Shown here: in pieces, positions 7,979-16,070 of the stretch
Numbering within the stretch: the first letter of the stretch is position 1
Layout: each line of letters starts with the position of its first letter
Assembly: GCF_021739485.1 (NCBI RefSeq)
Contig: NZ_JAJFNK010000011.1
Coordinates: forward strand, 1-64,000
DNA: 64,000 bases
Origin: Alicyclobacillus tolerans
GTDB taxonomy: Bacteria > Bacillota > Bacilli > Alicyclobacillales > Alicyclobacillaceae
Direction of reading: 5' to 3'
Position numbers and translations under genes: made by a program
The notes under the pieces: model-generated
Told to the model about the DNA's origin: nothing
What the model saw: the letters and a program-made list of their open reading frames with translations, nothing else
The model's database searches: none

Positions 7979-9655
7979 TCAGGCTGCATGCCCCATGGCC
8001 AATCGAACCGCTTTAATCACCAGCATGACGACCGCCAAAACCAAGTACAGCCGCAGCGTCAACATGCCGAGTTTTCGAACCGGCGACCAGACGGGTTTGG
8101 ACAGTTTTGACAAGGGAGGCATACGCCACGAGTAACGATCGCCAACCTGTTGTTTTCTCTCGTCCAGCGAACGGACGGCACTGGACGCGGCGACTGCACC
8201 CGACACTTTTCTTTTCGCGCTGCGAGCCAATGAGACGGCCAAGGCCGACACCAAAACTCCGGCCAGCACGGCTGTCATGGTGAACACAAGCACGCGGACG
8301 TCGACGGCAGGGAAGAACGTAGTGACGGCCAAGACGAGCGACAGCAGCACCAAGACTCCCACAATGACGCTGCTGACCGCGTTCAACCAGGGACGGTTCA
8401 CCCACGGTCCGAGCACGTCGCGGTCGTTGCACAACAGCAGCAAAAACACCGTGGCACTTGGCAGCAAGATGCCAGCTAGAGCCTGCACCGCCACCGTGAT
8501 CACGCCCAGCGGAGCCTGCGGAATCAACACGATACCCGCTGAAACCGCGACAATGAGGCCATAGACCAGATAAAAGCCGCGCGCATCGCTCCATTTGCGG
8601 TGCAAAGAGTGCTTGGTGCCAAACACGTCTCCGAACGCATACGACGTCGACAGTGTCACTGCAGCCGCGCCGATAATCGAGGCGTTGAGCAGCACAATGG
8701 CGAACAAGTTGCCAGCCAGTGCCCCCACATGGCTCGACAGTCCAGCCATGACGGCAGCCGCGTTGACGAAATGCCCTGTAAGTGCTGTCCCCTGGAAAGC
8801 GAAGGCCGTCACGCTCATCAGTGCAGCCGCTCCAATGACGACGACAATCGAACCGATTGCCGTATCAGCGCGTTCGTAATTCATCCAACGCGGCGTCAGT
8901 CGCTTGTCGATCACGTTCGATTGCTGAAAAAACAGCTGCCAAGGAGCGACTGTCGTTCCGACGATTCCAATCATCAGCAACACCGAATTGGAGGTGAGTC
9001 CCCCCTTCACGCCCGGGACAAGCAACCCGTGAGTGACGGGGCCCCAGTGAGGATGGCTCATGAAGGCCAACGGGATCACAAGGAAATTGAGTGCGACCAG
9101 CAGGTACATAAACTGTTCCCAGCGGCGAAAACTTCCCGTAACCGTGCTCCCGATGAGCAAAACGGCCGCCGCAGCCACGCCGATCACCGGATTGACACCT
9201 AAGTGCTGCAAAGAAAGCTTGATTCCGATAAACTCCGTAACAATCGTGAGGAAGTTCAAAATAAACAAGTCCCCCACGGAAAATGCGCCCCAAAACTTCC
9301 CGAATCGCTCAAAGATCAAACGCGCGTGGCCGACTCCGGTGACGAGGCCAAGCCGCACCACCATCTCTTGGTTGACAATCAAAACGGGAATCAGGAAAAG
9401 AAGAAGCCAGAGCAAGCTCATTCCGTAGTTTTGTCCGGCCTGGGCGTATGTAGAAACGCCTCCGGCATCGTTATCCCCAACCATCACAATCAGACCGGGT
9501 CCCATGATGGCCAACAAGGTCAGGAGCCTTGCTTTCCAACCCTTTCGCGCCGCGAAGTCGTTGGCGCGGACGGTACCCAAAGCACCCCGAATATCGCCGG
9601 TATGGGCCTGGTCAAGAACGGCAGAATCGTCGTAGTAAGCCAGGTTCTTGCTCAT
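7979..9655 (-). CDS. Nramp-related divalent metal transporter, probably Mg2+ type (NRMT)
   Basis: A 558-residue Nramp-fold membrane protein. In place of the usual DPGN of helix 1 it has GDNDAGG (Asp61, Asn62, Asp63), and in place of the MPH motif of helix 6 it has VAPWQ (Ala237). Replacement of the metal-binding Met by Ala, with an extra acidic residue in helix 1, matches the Nramp-related magnesium transporters rather than Mn2+/Fe2+ carriers; this assignment is from memory of the family. Start ATG follows GGGGGA. A hydrophilic stretch at about 490-520 precedes the last helix. It is monocistronic with a leader of nearly 300 bases. Confidence 0.75.
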   Translation of the reverse strand: MSKNLAYYDDSAVLDQAHTGDIRGALGTVRANDFAARKGWKARLLTLLAIMGPGLIVMVGDNDAGGVSTYAQAGQNYGMSLLWLLLFLIPVLIVNQEMVVRLGLVTGVGHARLIFERFGKFWGAFSVGDLFILNFLTIVTEFIGIKLSLQHLGVNPVIGVAAAAVLLIGSTVTGSFRRWEQFMYLLVALNFLVIPLAFMSHPHWGPVTHGLLVPGVKGGLTSNSVLLMIGIVGTTVAPWQLFFQQSNVIDKRLTPRWMNYERADTAIGSIVVVIGAAALMSVTAFAFQGTALTGHFVNAAAVMAGLSSHVGALAGNLFAIVLLNASIIGAAAVTLSTSYAFGDVFGTKHSLHRKWSDARGFYLVYGLIVAVSAGIVLIPQAPLGVITVAVQALAGILLPSATVFLLLLCNDRDVLGPWVNRPWLNAVSSVIVGVLVLLSLVLAVTTFFPAVDVRVLVFTMTAVLAGVLVSALAVSLARSAKRKVSGAVAASSAVRSLDERKQQVGDRYSWRMPPLSKLSKPVWSPVRKLGMLTLRLYLVLAVVMLVIKAVRLAMGHAA

Positions 9656-9785
9656 GATGGTATCCCCCTCGAAGGCGTAGTAAGAGTGCATACGGCACCC
9701 GCAGATACTTTTGTTGAATCCGCATCGTCGCAAAATGACTGTAATTTGGAGAACAAAAAGACGTTCTACTAGGACCAGAATCCAC
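9612..9785 (-). CDS. possible leader ORF overlapping the metal-transporter start
   Basis: A 57-codon frame starts at GTG five bases after a very strong ribosome binding site (GGAGGAGGTGG) and runs through the transporter start in another frame, ending 41 bases inside that gene. Its peptide shows no known motif and is rich in Arg, Ser and Tyr. Leader peptides overlapping metal-transporter starts are known as regulatory devices, so this may gate translation. It may also be a chance ribosome binding site. It is listed because that site is better than the transporter's own. Confidence 0.3.
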   Translation of the reverse strand: MDSGPSRTSFCSPNYSHFATMRIQQKYLRVPYALLLRLRGGYHHEQEPGLLRRFCRS

Positions 9786-10029
9786 TCTTACCACCTCCTC
9801 CAAGGGAAATATGCAACTCTCCGAGAAATTCATCGAGGTCAAATTCATGCATGCTTTAAATTGGTCGAAGCACATTACAGTATGCAGCCGTTTCACGGAA
9901 AAAACAGGACACGAACACAACTGTTTGGTCCGGCTCCAAAAAACTGCCTCTGCTATTATGACGGACAATATTTGGTCTGTAAATAACGTCAAGGACGTTG
10001 GACCGGCTTTTGTCAAACTTTGGCCCGGA
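9656..10029 (-). promoter_or_regulatory. long leader and promoter of the metal transporter
   Basis: On the minus strand TTTACA (9978-9983) and CATAAT (9955-9960) are spaced by 17 bases, a good sigma-A promoter that would leave an untranslated leader of about 290 bases. I compared it by eye with the M-box and yybP-ykoY metal riboswitches and saw neither conserved core. The leader contains the strong internal ribosome binding site of the small ORF described at 9612-9785. No other gene is seen in this stretch. Confidence 0.5.
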
Positions 10030-10584
10030 TTACCACCCCATGCGCTGGCGCAACGCCTGAATCTGTGCGACGTGATGCTTTCCGTGCCATGCGTAAATGC
10101 CGAGCAAAACGGCTAAAGGGCGCGCGCCGCGTCCCGGGGATTCCACAGGGCGCATGAACTGTTCGAAGTCCATTGTCTTCATCAAAGCCGACCACCGTTC
10201 TTGAACGGATTCAAACAACTTGAGAGATACTTCCACATCGCCTGTTGCGTAATCCGCCACACGCGCCCAAGCGTCCACGTTCGTGGATTTGAGCACTGGA
10301 GCATTTTCCGTCATCCCAATGCGAAAATTGAGATACGTGTTCATGTGGCTGTCAGGCAAATGATGCACGACCTGGCGGACGCTCCATCCTCCAGGACGGT
10401 ACGGCGTATCCAACTGGATCGCGTTGAGTCCATCAACGGCTTGCCTCAAATCCCCCGGCGCCTTGAGCACATCTTCAATCCAGCCTTCAATATCAAGCAT
10501 CAAGATGTTCTCCGGAAGCTGGGCTCTTCCGATGGGGTATTTTAAGGTTTCTAATTGTTGTTCGTCCATTTGTTGTTCGTCCAT
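10030..10584 (-). CDS. DinB/YfiT-type putative metal-dependent hydrolase or thiol transferase
   Basis: A 184-residue four-helix-bundle protein of the DinB superfamily. The metal triad is visible as one His in VVHHLPDSHMN and two in AWHGKHHVAQ. The motif GWSVRQVVHHLPDSH is characteristic of the YfiT/BstA subgroup, which includes bacillithiol S-transferases. ATG at 10584 is chosen after GAGGAGG (10-base spacing). It stands alone, upstream of the transporter promoter and divergent from the flavoprotein gene. The substrate is unknown. Confidence 0.7.
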   Translation of the reverse strand: MDEQQMDEQQLETLKYPIGRAQLPENILMLDIEGWIEDVLKAPGDLRQAVDGLNAIQLDTPYRPGGWSVRQVVHHLPDSHMNTYLNFRIGMTENAPVLKSTNVDAWARVADYATGDVEVSLKLFESVQERWSALMKTMDFEQFMRPVESPGRGARPLAVLLGIYAWHGKHHVAQIQALRQRMGW

Positions 10585-10665
10585 GCACGGATCGCCTCCT
10601 CGCAATCGGTTTAAGAGCTTATAATAGTTTTCAGTTGGATTGTAACACTTAGGAGAGTATAAACC

Positions 10666-11937
10666 ATGTCTACGACTACAAAAACGTCAACAACCCCAAA
10701 CACATCAACGACTACAGACACATCAGCGACTACAAACACGTTCACGGCCCTGTCCGCGCCGACCCACGTTTTCTCCAGCGATCCGTACGACGTCATTGTC
10801 GTCGGAAGCGGACCTGGAGGTAGTACTTTGGCCCGAAAACTGTCCCAACAGGGTTTTAAGGTCGCGTTGCTCGATAAATCAGACTTTCCACGCTACAAGG
10901 TCTGCGGCGGAGGACTCACACAGCGCGCTGCCAAGCAACTGGACATCGAGTTTCAATCCATCGTGCGGGACGGAATTACCTCCATGGAACTGTGTTGCAA
11001 AGGAGAAAACCGGTTCACCTTTCGCAAAGATACACCGTTCATTCACATGGTCATGCGCGATGAGTTTGACGATTTGTTGCTCAAAGCTGCTCTCGACGAA
11101 GGCGTAGAATTTTTTCCGTCCACCCGGGTCAGCCAAGTGGTAAGCGGTGAATCGGGCGTCTTTGTCGACACCGACCGAGGTACTTGTCGAGGAAGATACC
11201 TCGTTGGAGCGGACGGCGTGAACAGTACCGTAGCCAAACAAGTGGGACTCATGGCCAGCAAGCAGAAAATTCTGGCTCTTGAGTACGAAATGAAAGTCCA
11301 CCCTGACGACTTAAACCGCTACAAAGGCAAAGTCGCCATCGACTATGGTTTCATTAAGGGCGGCTATGCCTGGGTGTTCCCCAAACGCGATCACCTTTCC
11401 GTTGGGGTCGGACTAGGCACTCGCGATGGTCAGTTCCTGCAAAGAAAGCTTTTGGAGTACCTGGACCGCGAACAGCTCACCGGAGAGTTTTCCAGCCAAA
11501 AGGGGTTTTTCCTTTCTGTAGGCGGTTCAGACCCCGTTGTAGCCAAAGGAAGGACCGCCCTCATCGGCGACGCTGCGGGCCTCGTCGACCCGCTGATGGG
11601 AGAGGGAATTTACTACGCACTGCGCAGCGCCAACATTTTAGCCAGCGCGTTTGCTCAATCCATTGCGTCGAATCCAGATGCTCCGTTTGGCCGATATCAA
11701 GCTGAAATCGAACGCGAAATTCTGTCCGAAATGCGGTTGTTTCAACGAGCCGGAAAACTGTTTCACGCCGCACCCAGGCAATTTCACAAGATGTTTGTCC
11801 GCCAGCCAAAAATCGTCGACCGGGCATTTCGCGTGATTGCAGGAGAACTGTCATTCGCCGATTACTACGAACGATCGCGTCGCCACATCGGATTAAGAGC
11901 TATAGCCCGGCTGGCCCGCGTGCTGCAAATGTGGTAG
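10666..11937 (+). CDS. geranylgeranyl reductase family FAD-dependent oxidoreductase
   Basis: A 423-residue flavoprotein likely to saturate an isoprenoid chain, such as that of a quinone or membrane lipid. Family marks are the dinucleotide fold GSGPGGS at 47-53, KVCGGGL near 78-84, the lipid-site motif GYAWVFPK and the second FAD motif GDAAGLVDPLMGEG near 300. It has an unusual N-terminal tail of about 35 residues made almost entirely of Thr, Ser and Asn before the fold begins. The ATG follows AGGAGAG. It is monocistronic and divergent from the DinB gene. The electron donor and exact lipid cannot be told. Confidence 0.85.
   Translation: MSTTTKTSTTPNTSTTTDTSATTNTFTALSAPTHVFSSDPYDVIVVGSGPGGSTLARKLSQQGFKVALLDKSDFPRYKVCGGGLTQRAAKQLDIEFQSIVRDGITSMELCCKGENRFTFRKDTPFIHMVMRDEFDDLLLKAALDEGVEFFPSTRVSQVVSGESGVFVDTDRGTCRGRYLVGADGVNSTVAKQVGLMASKQKILALEYEMKVHPDDLNRYKGKVAIDYGFIKGGYAWVFPKRDHLSVGVGLGTRDGQFLQRKLLEYLDREQLTGEFSSQKGFFLSVGGSDPVVAKGRTALIGDAAGLVDPLMGEGIYYALRSANILASAFAQSIASNPDAPFGRYQAEIEREILSEMRLFQRAGKLFHAAPRQFHKMFVRQPKIVDRAFRVIAGELSFADYYERSRRHIGLRAIARLARVLQMW
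10702..10737 (+). repeat. two 18-bp tandem repeats in the flavoprotein N terminus
   Basis: ACATCAACGACTACAGAC is followed directly by ACATCAGCGACTACAAAC (16 of 18 identical), part of a wider Thr-codon-rich stretch at 10666-10740. The repeat encodes most of the Thr/Ser tail and looks like slippage-driven growth. Confidence 0.7.
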
Positions 11938-11969
11938 CTGTCCAGGCCACGTTAAAACCTCTGCGACAG

Positions 11970-13259
11970 CTAAACGGATTTGCTCAGAGGATTCACAGAG
12001 GGACGTGGGCGACGACGAGCTACCCCCCATCCTAAGCTCCCTAAAATGATGGGAAAGAGCATTGCCCAGCCACTAAATAAGTAGATCCCAATGCTCAAGG
12101 CGAGGGATACAAAAGACATCCACCACCACACGCTGTACCTGCGAAACAACCGCACACCGGAAGCGGTGGCCACGATGTACAATGTCACGAAAATAGCGCT
12201 TGGCCACTTAATAATCATGCCGAGATTTGGATGAAAGGCAACGTTGGCCAGCAATACGAAAGCAAACACCAACGACATCCCCAAGAGAGCCGCATAGGGT
12301 GTCTGGTGCTTCGCATGCAGTTTGGCGAACACACCTGGAAACTCCCCTTCTCGCGCTTGAGCAAATACCATTCTTGAGAATCCTGCAATATTGGTATGAA
12401 CCGTCGCGAAAGAAATCAGCAGCGCCAGAACGGCCGTCAAAGAGGCGGCCGCGCGGCCGATACCGATTCCCACCAGTGTGCTCAAAGGCGCCAGACCTGT
12501 TTGTCCACCATAGGCATGGGTTCCAATCGTCACAAAAGTCACGCCAAGGTACAACAGCGCAATCGCCAACGCCGCCAAGCCAAGGCTGAGGACGACGTCG
12601 CGCCGTGGATTTGTGAATTCTTCAGCCAAATGGGCAATCATTTCCCAGCCGACAAAACACCAAAAAATCATCTCCGCAGAACGGCCAATCGTCCACCAAC
12701 CCTTTGGAGCAAACGGATGAAACGCGCTCCCATGCACGTGGGGCAACGCTGCAAAAATGGCCAAGGTCAGCAAAATAGCGATGAGTGCAATGATAAGCAC
12801 CTGAACCCAACCGGATAACTCGATTCCGCGTATGTTCAGGGATACCGAGATCGCAAGTAAGACGGCCGCTAGTGCCGTCACCTGCCAGGGGGTGAGTCCT
12901 AAAACGATCCCCATGTAGTTTGACCCAATGAGTGCGACAATGGGAACACCAAGAGGGATTGTCCCAAGGAACAACCACCCCACCATCCCTCCGAACCGGG
13001 GTCCAAACGCCTTGCGAGAATAGGCTGCTATGCCTCCTGCGCTGGGAAGTTGTGCAGCCAGCCCACCGAGTGTTAATGCAAGGGGGAAAGACAAGAAGGC
13101 CATCACCAACCACGCAATGATGGCTGCGGGACCCGATATACCCGCTGTCAGCGAAGGAAGTACCAAAATGCCAGAACCTAATACGGCGCCAATTGTCATG
13201 GGAGTGCCCTGCACCCAGGTCAGCGATCGGCGTAAGCTGTGCTCATGTTGTCGTTCCAT
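11970..13259 (-). CDS. APC-superfamily amino acid permease
   Basis: A 429-residue integral membrane protein with about 12 segments. The family start is clear: GAVLGSGILVLPSL in helix 1 (residues 24-37), whose broken helix carries the substrate site of APC carriers, then a GGIAAY segment in helix 3. The overall pattern resembles YjeH-type amino acid exporters (methionine and branched-chain), but direction and substrate are inference. Start ATG follows GGAGATAT. It is followed in the same orientation by no partner gene and preceded by the racemase-like gene, so the two might act on the same amino acid. Confidence 0.75.
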   Translation of the reverse strand: MERQHEHSLRRSLTWVQGTPMTIGAVLGSGILVLPSLTAGISGPAAIIAWLVMAFLSFPLALTLGGLAAQLPSAGGIAAYSRKAFGPRFGGMVGWLFLGTIPLGVPIVALIGSNYMGIVLGLTPWQVTALAAVLLAISVSLNIRGIELSGWVQVLIIALIAILLTLAIFAALPHVHGSAFHPFAPKGWWTIGRSAEMIFWCFVGWEMIAHLAEEFTNPRRDVVLSLGLAALAIALLYLGVTFVTIGTHAYGGQTGLAPLSTLVGIGIGRAAASLTAVLALLISFATVHTNIAGFSRMVFAQAREGEFPGVFAKLHAKHQTPYAALLGMSLVFAFVLLANVAFHPNLGMIIKWPSAIFVTLYIVATASGVRLFRRYSVWWWMSFVSLALSIGIYLFSGWAMLFPIILGSLGWGVARRRPRPSVNPLSKSV

Positions 13260-13345
13260 GTAAGATATCTCCTGAAGTCATGTAGGTTGTGATAACTGCC
13301 GTCGCCCGACTGGTGATTCTGGTGTGACATTACGCTGTTATGACT

Positions 13346-14059
13346 TTATTCCGTTGCGACTTTGGTGTCCGCTTCCATCGCAGCATCCAACGTAGTCTGT
13401 ACAAACAGCAAGGTCGAATCGAGCACCGGAAGAGGGCTGTTCTGGTCCGAGATCAACATCGGGATTTCCGTGCATCCCAAAATCACTGCATCTGCTCCTT
13501 GCTTTTTCATGCTTTCTATGACGTGAATGTACTTTTGCTCCGCGTCTTTCGTGACAATTCCGCGAAACAGTTCTGTATCCAACACGTGCTGAATGAGGTG
13601 TTGTTGTTCCTCAGAAGGAACCATGCATTCAATTCCGAAGTTCCGGAGCCGGTCCGGATAAAAAGTGGCTGCCATCGTCGGAAGCGTGCCCATCAAGGCA
13701 ACCCGTTTGAATCCGTGACGTTTTGCTTCAAGGGCCACCCCATCGGCAATATGGAGCAATGGCAGTGAAGTATGTTCTTTCACTCTGTCGAAGACAACAT
13801 GAGGAAGATTGGCGGCTATCACGCCAAAGTCTGCACCTGCCGCTTCAAGGTTCCGCAGGCCCGCTAAGAGACCTTCGGTAAATTTTCCCCACTCTCCACG
13901 GTGCGCCCACTCCATAAATGTGTGAAACCGCACACTAAAAAGAACGATCTCCGGATAGTTCGTATCCCCACAACGATCGACGTACAATCGCGTCAATGCA
14001 CTGTAAAAGTGTGTACTGGATTCGGCACTCAGTCCGCCCAAAATACCAATTCTCTTCAC
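13346..14059 (-). CDS. aspartate/glutamate racemase-like protein
   Basis: A 237-residue member of the Asp/Glu racemase superfamily (N-terminal GILGGLSAEST). The C-terminal catalytic Cys is present in ILGCTEIP near residue 195. At the position of the first catalytic Cys the protein has IAANLPH, so the two-cysteine mechanism of a classical racemase is not available. Atypical members with one cysteine are known, including an E. coli Asp/Glu-specific enzyme with Thr at that position. Start GTG follows GGAGG. Its neighbour downstream is an amino acid permease. Possible roles are a racemase, an isomerase or a binding protein. Confidence 0.65.
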   Translation of the reverse strand: MKRIGILGGLSAESSTHFYSALTRLYVDRCGDTNYPEIVLFSVRFHTFMEWAHRGEWGKFTEGLLAGLRNLEAAGADFGVIAANLPHVVFDRVKEHTSLPLLHIADGVALEAKRHGFKRVALMGTLPTMAATFYPDRLRNFGIECMVPSEEQQHLIQHVLDTELFRGIVTKDAEQKYIHVIESMKKQGADAVILGCTEIPMLISDQNSPLPVLDSTLLFVQTTLDAAMEADTKVATE

Positions 14060-14278
14060 AGATGATGGCCTCCGTAACGTCTGTCAAAGTGGATCCTATG
14101 CCACTATATACAGTCCCTCGTTACAACTCAAGTCGGGATTGTTGGATCACGTTACGTTCAAGGGCGTTGTGAGACGTACAGTGGTAAAACATGCGGCGAC
14201 GATACGCAGTGGGCAATTTCGAAAGGTGAGTCAGCGAGTCAGCAGGTTTCTCGAATGGTTTAGAGGTTCAATCCCAAC

Positions 14279-14788
14279 CTATTTATTCGTATTCACGCCC
14301 GATTTGATGTCCTGGTCGTTAATCGGCGTGTCCATCAGGTCCGGGTCGTAATTGATTCCCAAGTTCGAGTGATGAACGCTTTGATTTCCGTAAACTTTGC
14401 CAAATCCAACGTTGTCCTTGGAATGGGAGTCGAGTCCTGAGATTCGCGTGTCTCCAATAAAAACACCCGCATTTTGCGTCATGGTCGCAACAGCCATCGA
14501 CTCAAACACGATGTTGGTAACGGCACTTTCGTCGGGGGCCGTATCCACAAGGATCTTAACGTCGCGATCGTCAATCGCCGTATCGATGTAGTCTTGGTCG
14601 AAAACAATACCTGAATTCTTGTAAACATAATTTCTCGATCCAATGGTTCCGAAGCCCGTGTTGGATTTCGAAGACTGACTTAATCCGGTCATCACGTTGC
14701 GCTGCCCGACGTAAACTCCTGAATTCGTCGAGATCGTGTGAACGGATACTTGCACCGGGATCGTAGTCGTCACATGTTTAGATTCCAT
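14279..14788 (-). CDS. GerPA-like small protein with two module copies
   Basis: A 169-residue protein made of two copies of a module of about 75-80 residues. Each has a G-V-(Y/F)-(V/I)-G strand (GVYVGQRN, GVFIGDTR), then a Ser/Lys-rich link with SK.N.GFG, and ends in I(D/N)D(R/Q)D(V/I)K. The same module appears once in each of the next three genes. The pattern (GV.IGD, SK, N.G, late Asp residues) resembles the GerPA/GerPF spore germination family, but I cannot confirm homology. It starts inside the last 19 bases of its upstream neighbour, so translation is probably coupled. No signal peptide or membrane segment. Confidence 0.6.
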   Translation of the reverse strand: MESKHVTTTIPVQVSVHTISTNSGVYVGQRNVMTGLSQSSKSNTGFGTIGSRNYVYKNSGIVFDQDYIDTAIDDRDVKILVDTAPDESAVTNIVFESMAVATMTQNAGVFIGDTRISGLDSHSKDNVGFGKVYGNQSVHHSNLGINYDPDLMDTPINDQDIKSGVNTNK

Positions 14789-15018
14789 GATATTTTCACA
14801 TCCTGGTCGTTGATGATCCCGTCAACCACCTCACCACTATCGTCGGTAATGTTCACTGTGGCACTCTCCACAGCGTAAAATCCGTAAATTGGCCCGTGCC
14901 CCGCGTTCGCTTTACTATGGGAGTCCCATCCTCCTAGATTGGTCTCACCTATGAACACCCCAGCATTCTGTATAGCCGCTTGAACATGCATGTTCGTAAA
15001 GGATATCAACGTAGCGAT
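14770..15018 (-). CDS. GerPA-like small protein, apparent AUC start
   Basis: About 82 residues, one module: GVFIGETN, then GWDSHSKANAG, ending GIINDQDVK. The start is decided by paralogy and ribosome binding site: GAGGAGG lies eight bases before ATC-GCT-ACG-TTG, giving an N terminus that aligns with the intact paralogue at 15507 (MAAVISYGKIHVQ against (I)ATLISFTNMHVQ). A TTG three codons later is the nearest canonical start but lies 17 bases from the binding site. So either AUC is used or the gene suffered an ATG-to-ATC change. It overlaps the two-module gene that follows. Confidence 0.6.
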   Translation of the reverse strand: MATLISFTNMHVQAAIQNAGVFIGETNLGGWDSHSKANAGHGPIYGFYAVESATVNITDDSGEVVDGIINDQDVKISWNLNM

Positions 15019-15102
15019 GCTATAAACCTCCTCACGGTCGCAGCGACCCGATTCCCGGCCGCTCCGACCTCATCAGCGAATGGTCTCGAACAACTATCGC
15101 CT

Positions 15103-15354
15103 CTATGCGTTTGCGCTGAGGGTAGGTTTAAGGTCTTGATCGTTGATGACGCCATCGATCATTTCGAGATTATCCAACATGATGTTAAATCCATCAACTT
15201 GGACACTCATAATACCAAAATTTCCACCCTGAGCCGTATTGAATTTCATATTCGCATCAAATCCGCTGAAGTTCTGCTCTCCCACGTAAACCCCCGAATT
15301 CTGCTGCGGTGTATTCGTAATAATTCCGCCACCTGCAATGATTAAAGACGGCAA
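15103..15354 (-). CDS. GerPA-like small protein, one module
   Basis: 83 residues starting at TTG, eight bases after GGAGG. It begins with a Gly-rich hydrophobic strand (LIIAGGGIITN), then SGVYVGEQNFSGFD, KFNTAQGG and the closing GVINDQDLK. It is the most divergent of the single-module paralogues: the SK link is replaced by NMKFN. It is the second gene in the minus-strand cluster, 152 bases after the first. Likely a spore-associated structural or germination protein by analogy only. Confidence 0.6.
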   Translation of the reverse strand: MPSLIIAGGGIITNTPQQNSGVYVGEQNFSGFDANMKFNTAQGGNFGIMSVQVDGFNIMLDNLEMIDGVINDQDLKPTLSANA

Positions 15355-15506
15355 GGATTTCCCTCCTTTAGACTTCGCCTTTGGTCTTGGGTCTTGGGTC
15401 TTGGGACAAGTCCTCACGAGACCTAACACTACGGTATGCGAGAAACGATTGTACCCATGAGTAAAAAAGTCTGTCTGGTCTTCGTCCGACCTTACACCGG
15501 TTTCGT

Positions 15507-15755
15507 TCATTGATTGATATTCCACGTCACTTTGATGTCTTGGTCATCGATGGCTCCGTCAACCGTGTCTTTAGAATCGTTCGTAAAGTTTAATGTTGTA
15601 CGAACCATCGAACGCAGCCCATACAGGCCTGCAAGGCCTGTATTGGATCGAAAATGTGCATCCCATCCCTCCATGTTGGTCTCACCGATACATACGCTGG
15701 AGTTTTGCACCGGTGACTGAACGTGAATTTTGCCGTATGAAATTACAGCAGCCAT
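15507..15755 (-). CDS. GerPA-like small protein, first gene of the cluster
   Basis: 82 residues with one module: SSVCIGETNMEGWDAH, RSNTGLAG and the closing GAIDDQDIK. ATG follows GGAGGGAAGGA, the cleanest initiation site of the four genes. It lies first in the cluster and its transcript probably covers all four. It contains a single Cys in the second strand, absent from the other copies. No signal peptide. Function unknown; the tandem arrangement suggests subunits of one assembly. Confidence 0.6.
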   Translation of the reverse strand: MAAVISYGKIHVQSPVQNSSVCIGETNMEGWDAHFRSNTGLAGLYGLRSMVRTTLNFTNDSKDTVDGAIDDQDIKVTWNINQ

Positions 15756-15948
15756 TCCTTCCCTCCTTTCTAAAAATCTTCATCCTTCGAATAGTTGACT
15801 AAACCTTAACCGCAAGTTATGCCGGAACACGCAAGTCTTATGACGCTCGTGATAATGCCTGGCCAGCTCAGGGGACGATTTTGCTGAATTGCGAACAGGG
15901 CACAACGCCGAGCAACGGATAAGGCTTTGGGAAAACAAGGCCGTAGAC

Positions 15949-15977
15949 TTGATTCGCTTGTTCAAACTTCCTATACT
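15949..15977 (+). promoter_or_regulatory. promoter of selC
   Basis: TTGATT and TATACT are separated by 17 bases, an excellent sigma-A promoter. Transcription would start near 15985, just before the hairpin leader, and run into the selenocysteine tRNA. Confidence 0.75.
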
Positions 15978-15989
15978 GTAGACCTAGTG

Positions 15990-16050
15990 GGTTTCGGGTA
16001 TGGCCGAGTGGGTTTTAGCGAGAAAACCGTACAGGTGCAGCCCAGAAACC
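15990..16050 (+). other. hairpin leader in front of selC
   Basis: The expected transcript begins with a long self-complementary element. GGTTTC (15990-15995) pairs with GAAACC (16045-16050), GGG with CCC inside it, and an inner perfect arm GGTTTT/AAAACC (16011-16016 with 16023-16028) closes on AGCGAG. Only 20 bases separate it from the tRNA. It is not itself a tRNA, although TATGGCCGAGTGGG looks like a tRNA D-arm start. It may guide 5' processing, stabilise or regulate the precursor, or be the remnant of a decayed tRNA. Confidence 0.45.
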
Positions 16051-16070
16051 GCGCTGCGTCTTTACATCGT

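Noticed and set aside
9656-10029. M-box or yybP-ykoY riboswitch before the metal transporter
   Set aside because: Neither conserved core sequence is visible in the leader.
14060-14278. tRNA-like segment ending GAGGTTCAATCCCAACC
   Set aside because: The stem closes around CAATCCC rather than a T loop, and no cloverleaf forms.
15990-16050. Leader hairpin as a SECIS element
   Set aside because: A bacterial SECIS must lie just after an in-frame UGA inside a selenoprotein gene; no such gene overlaps this element.
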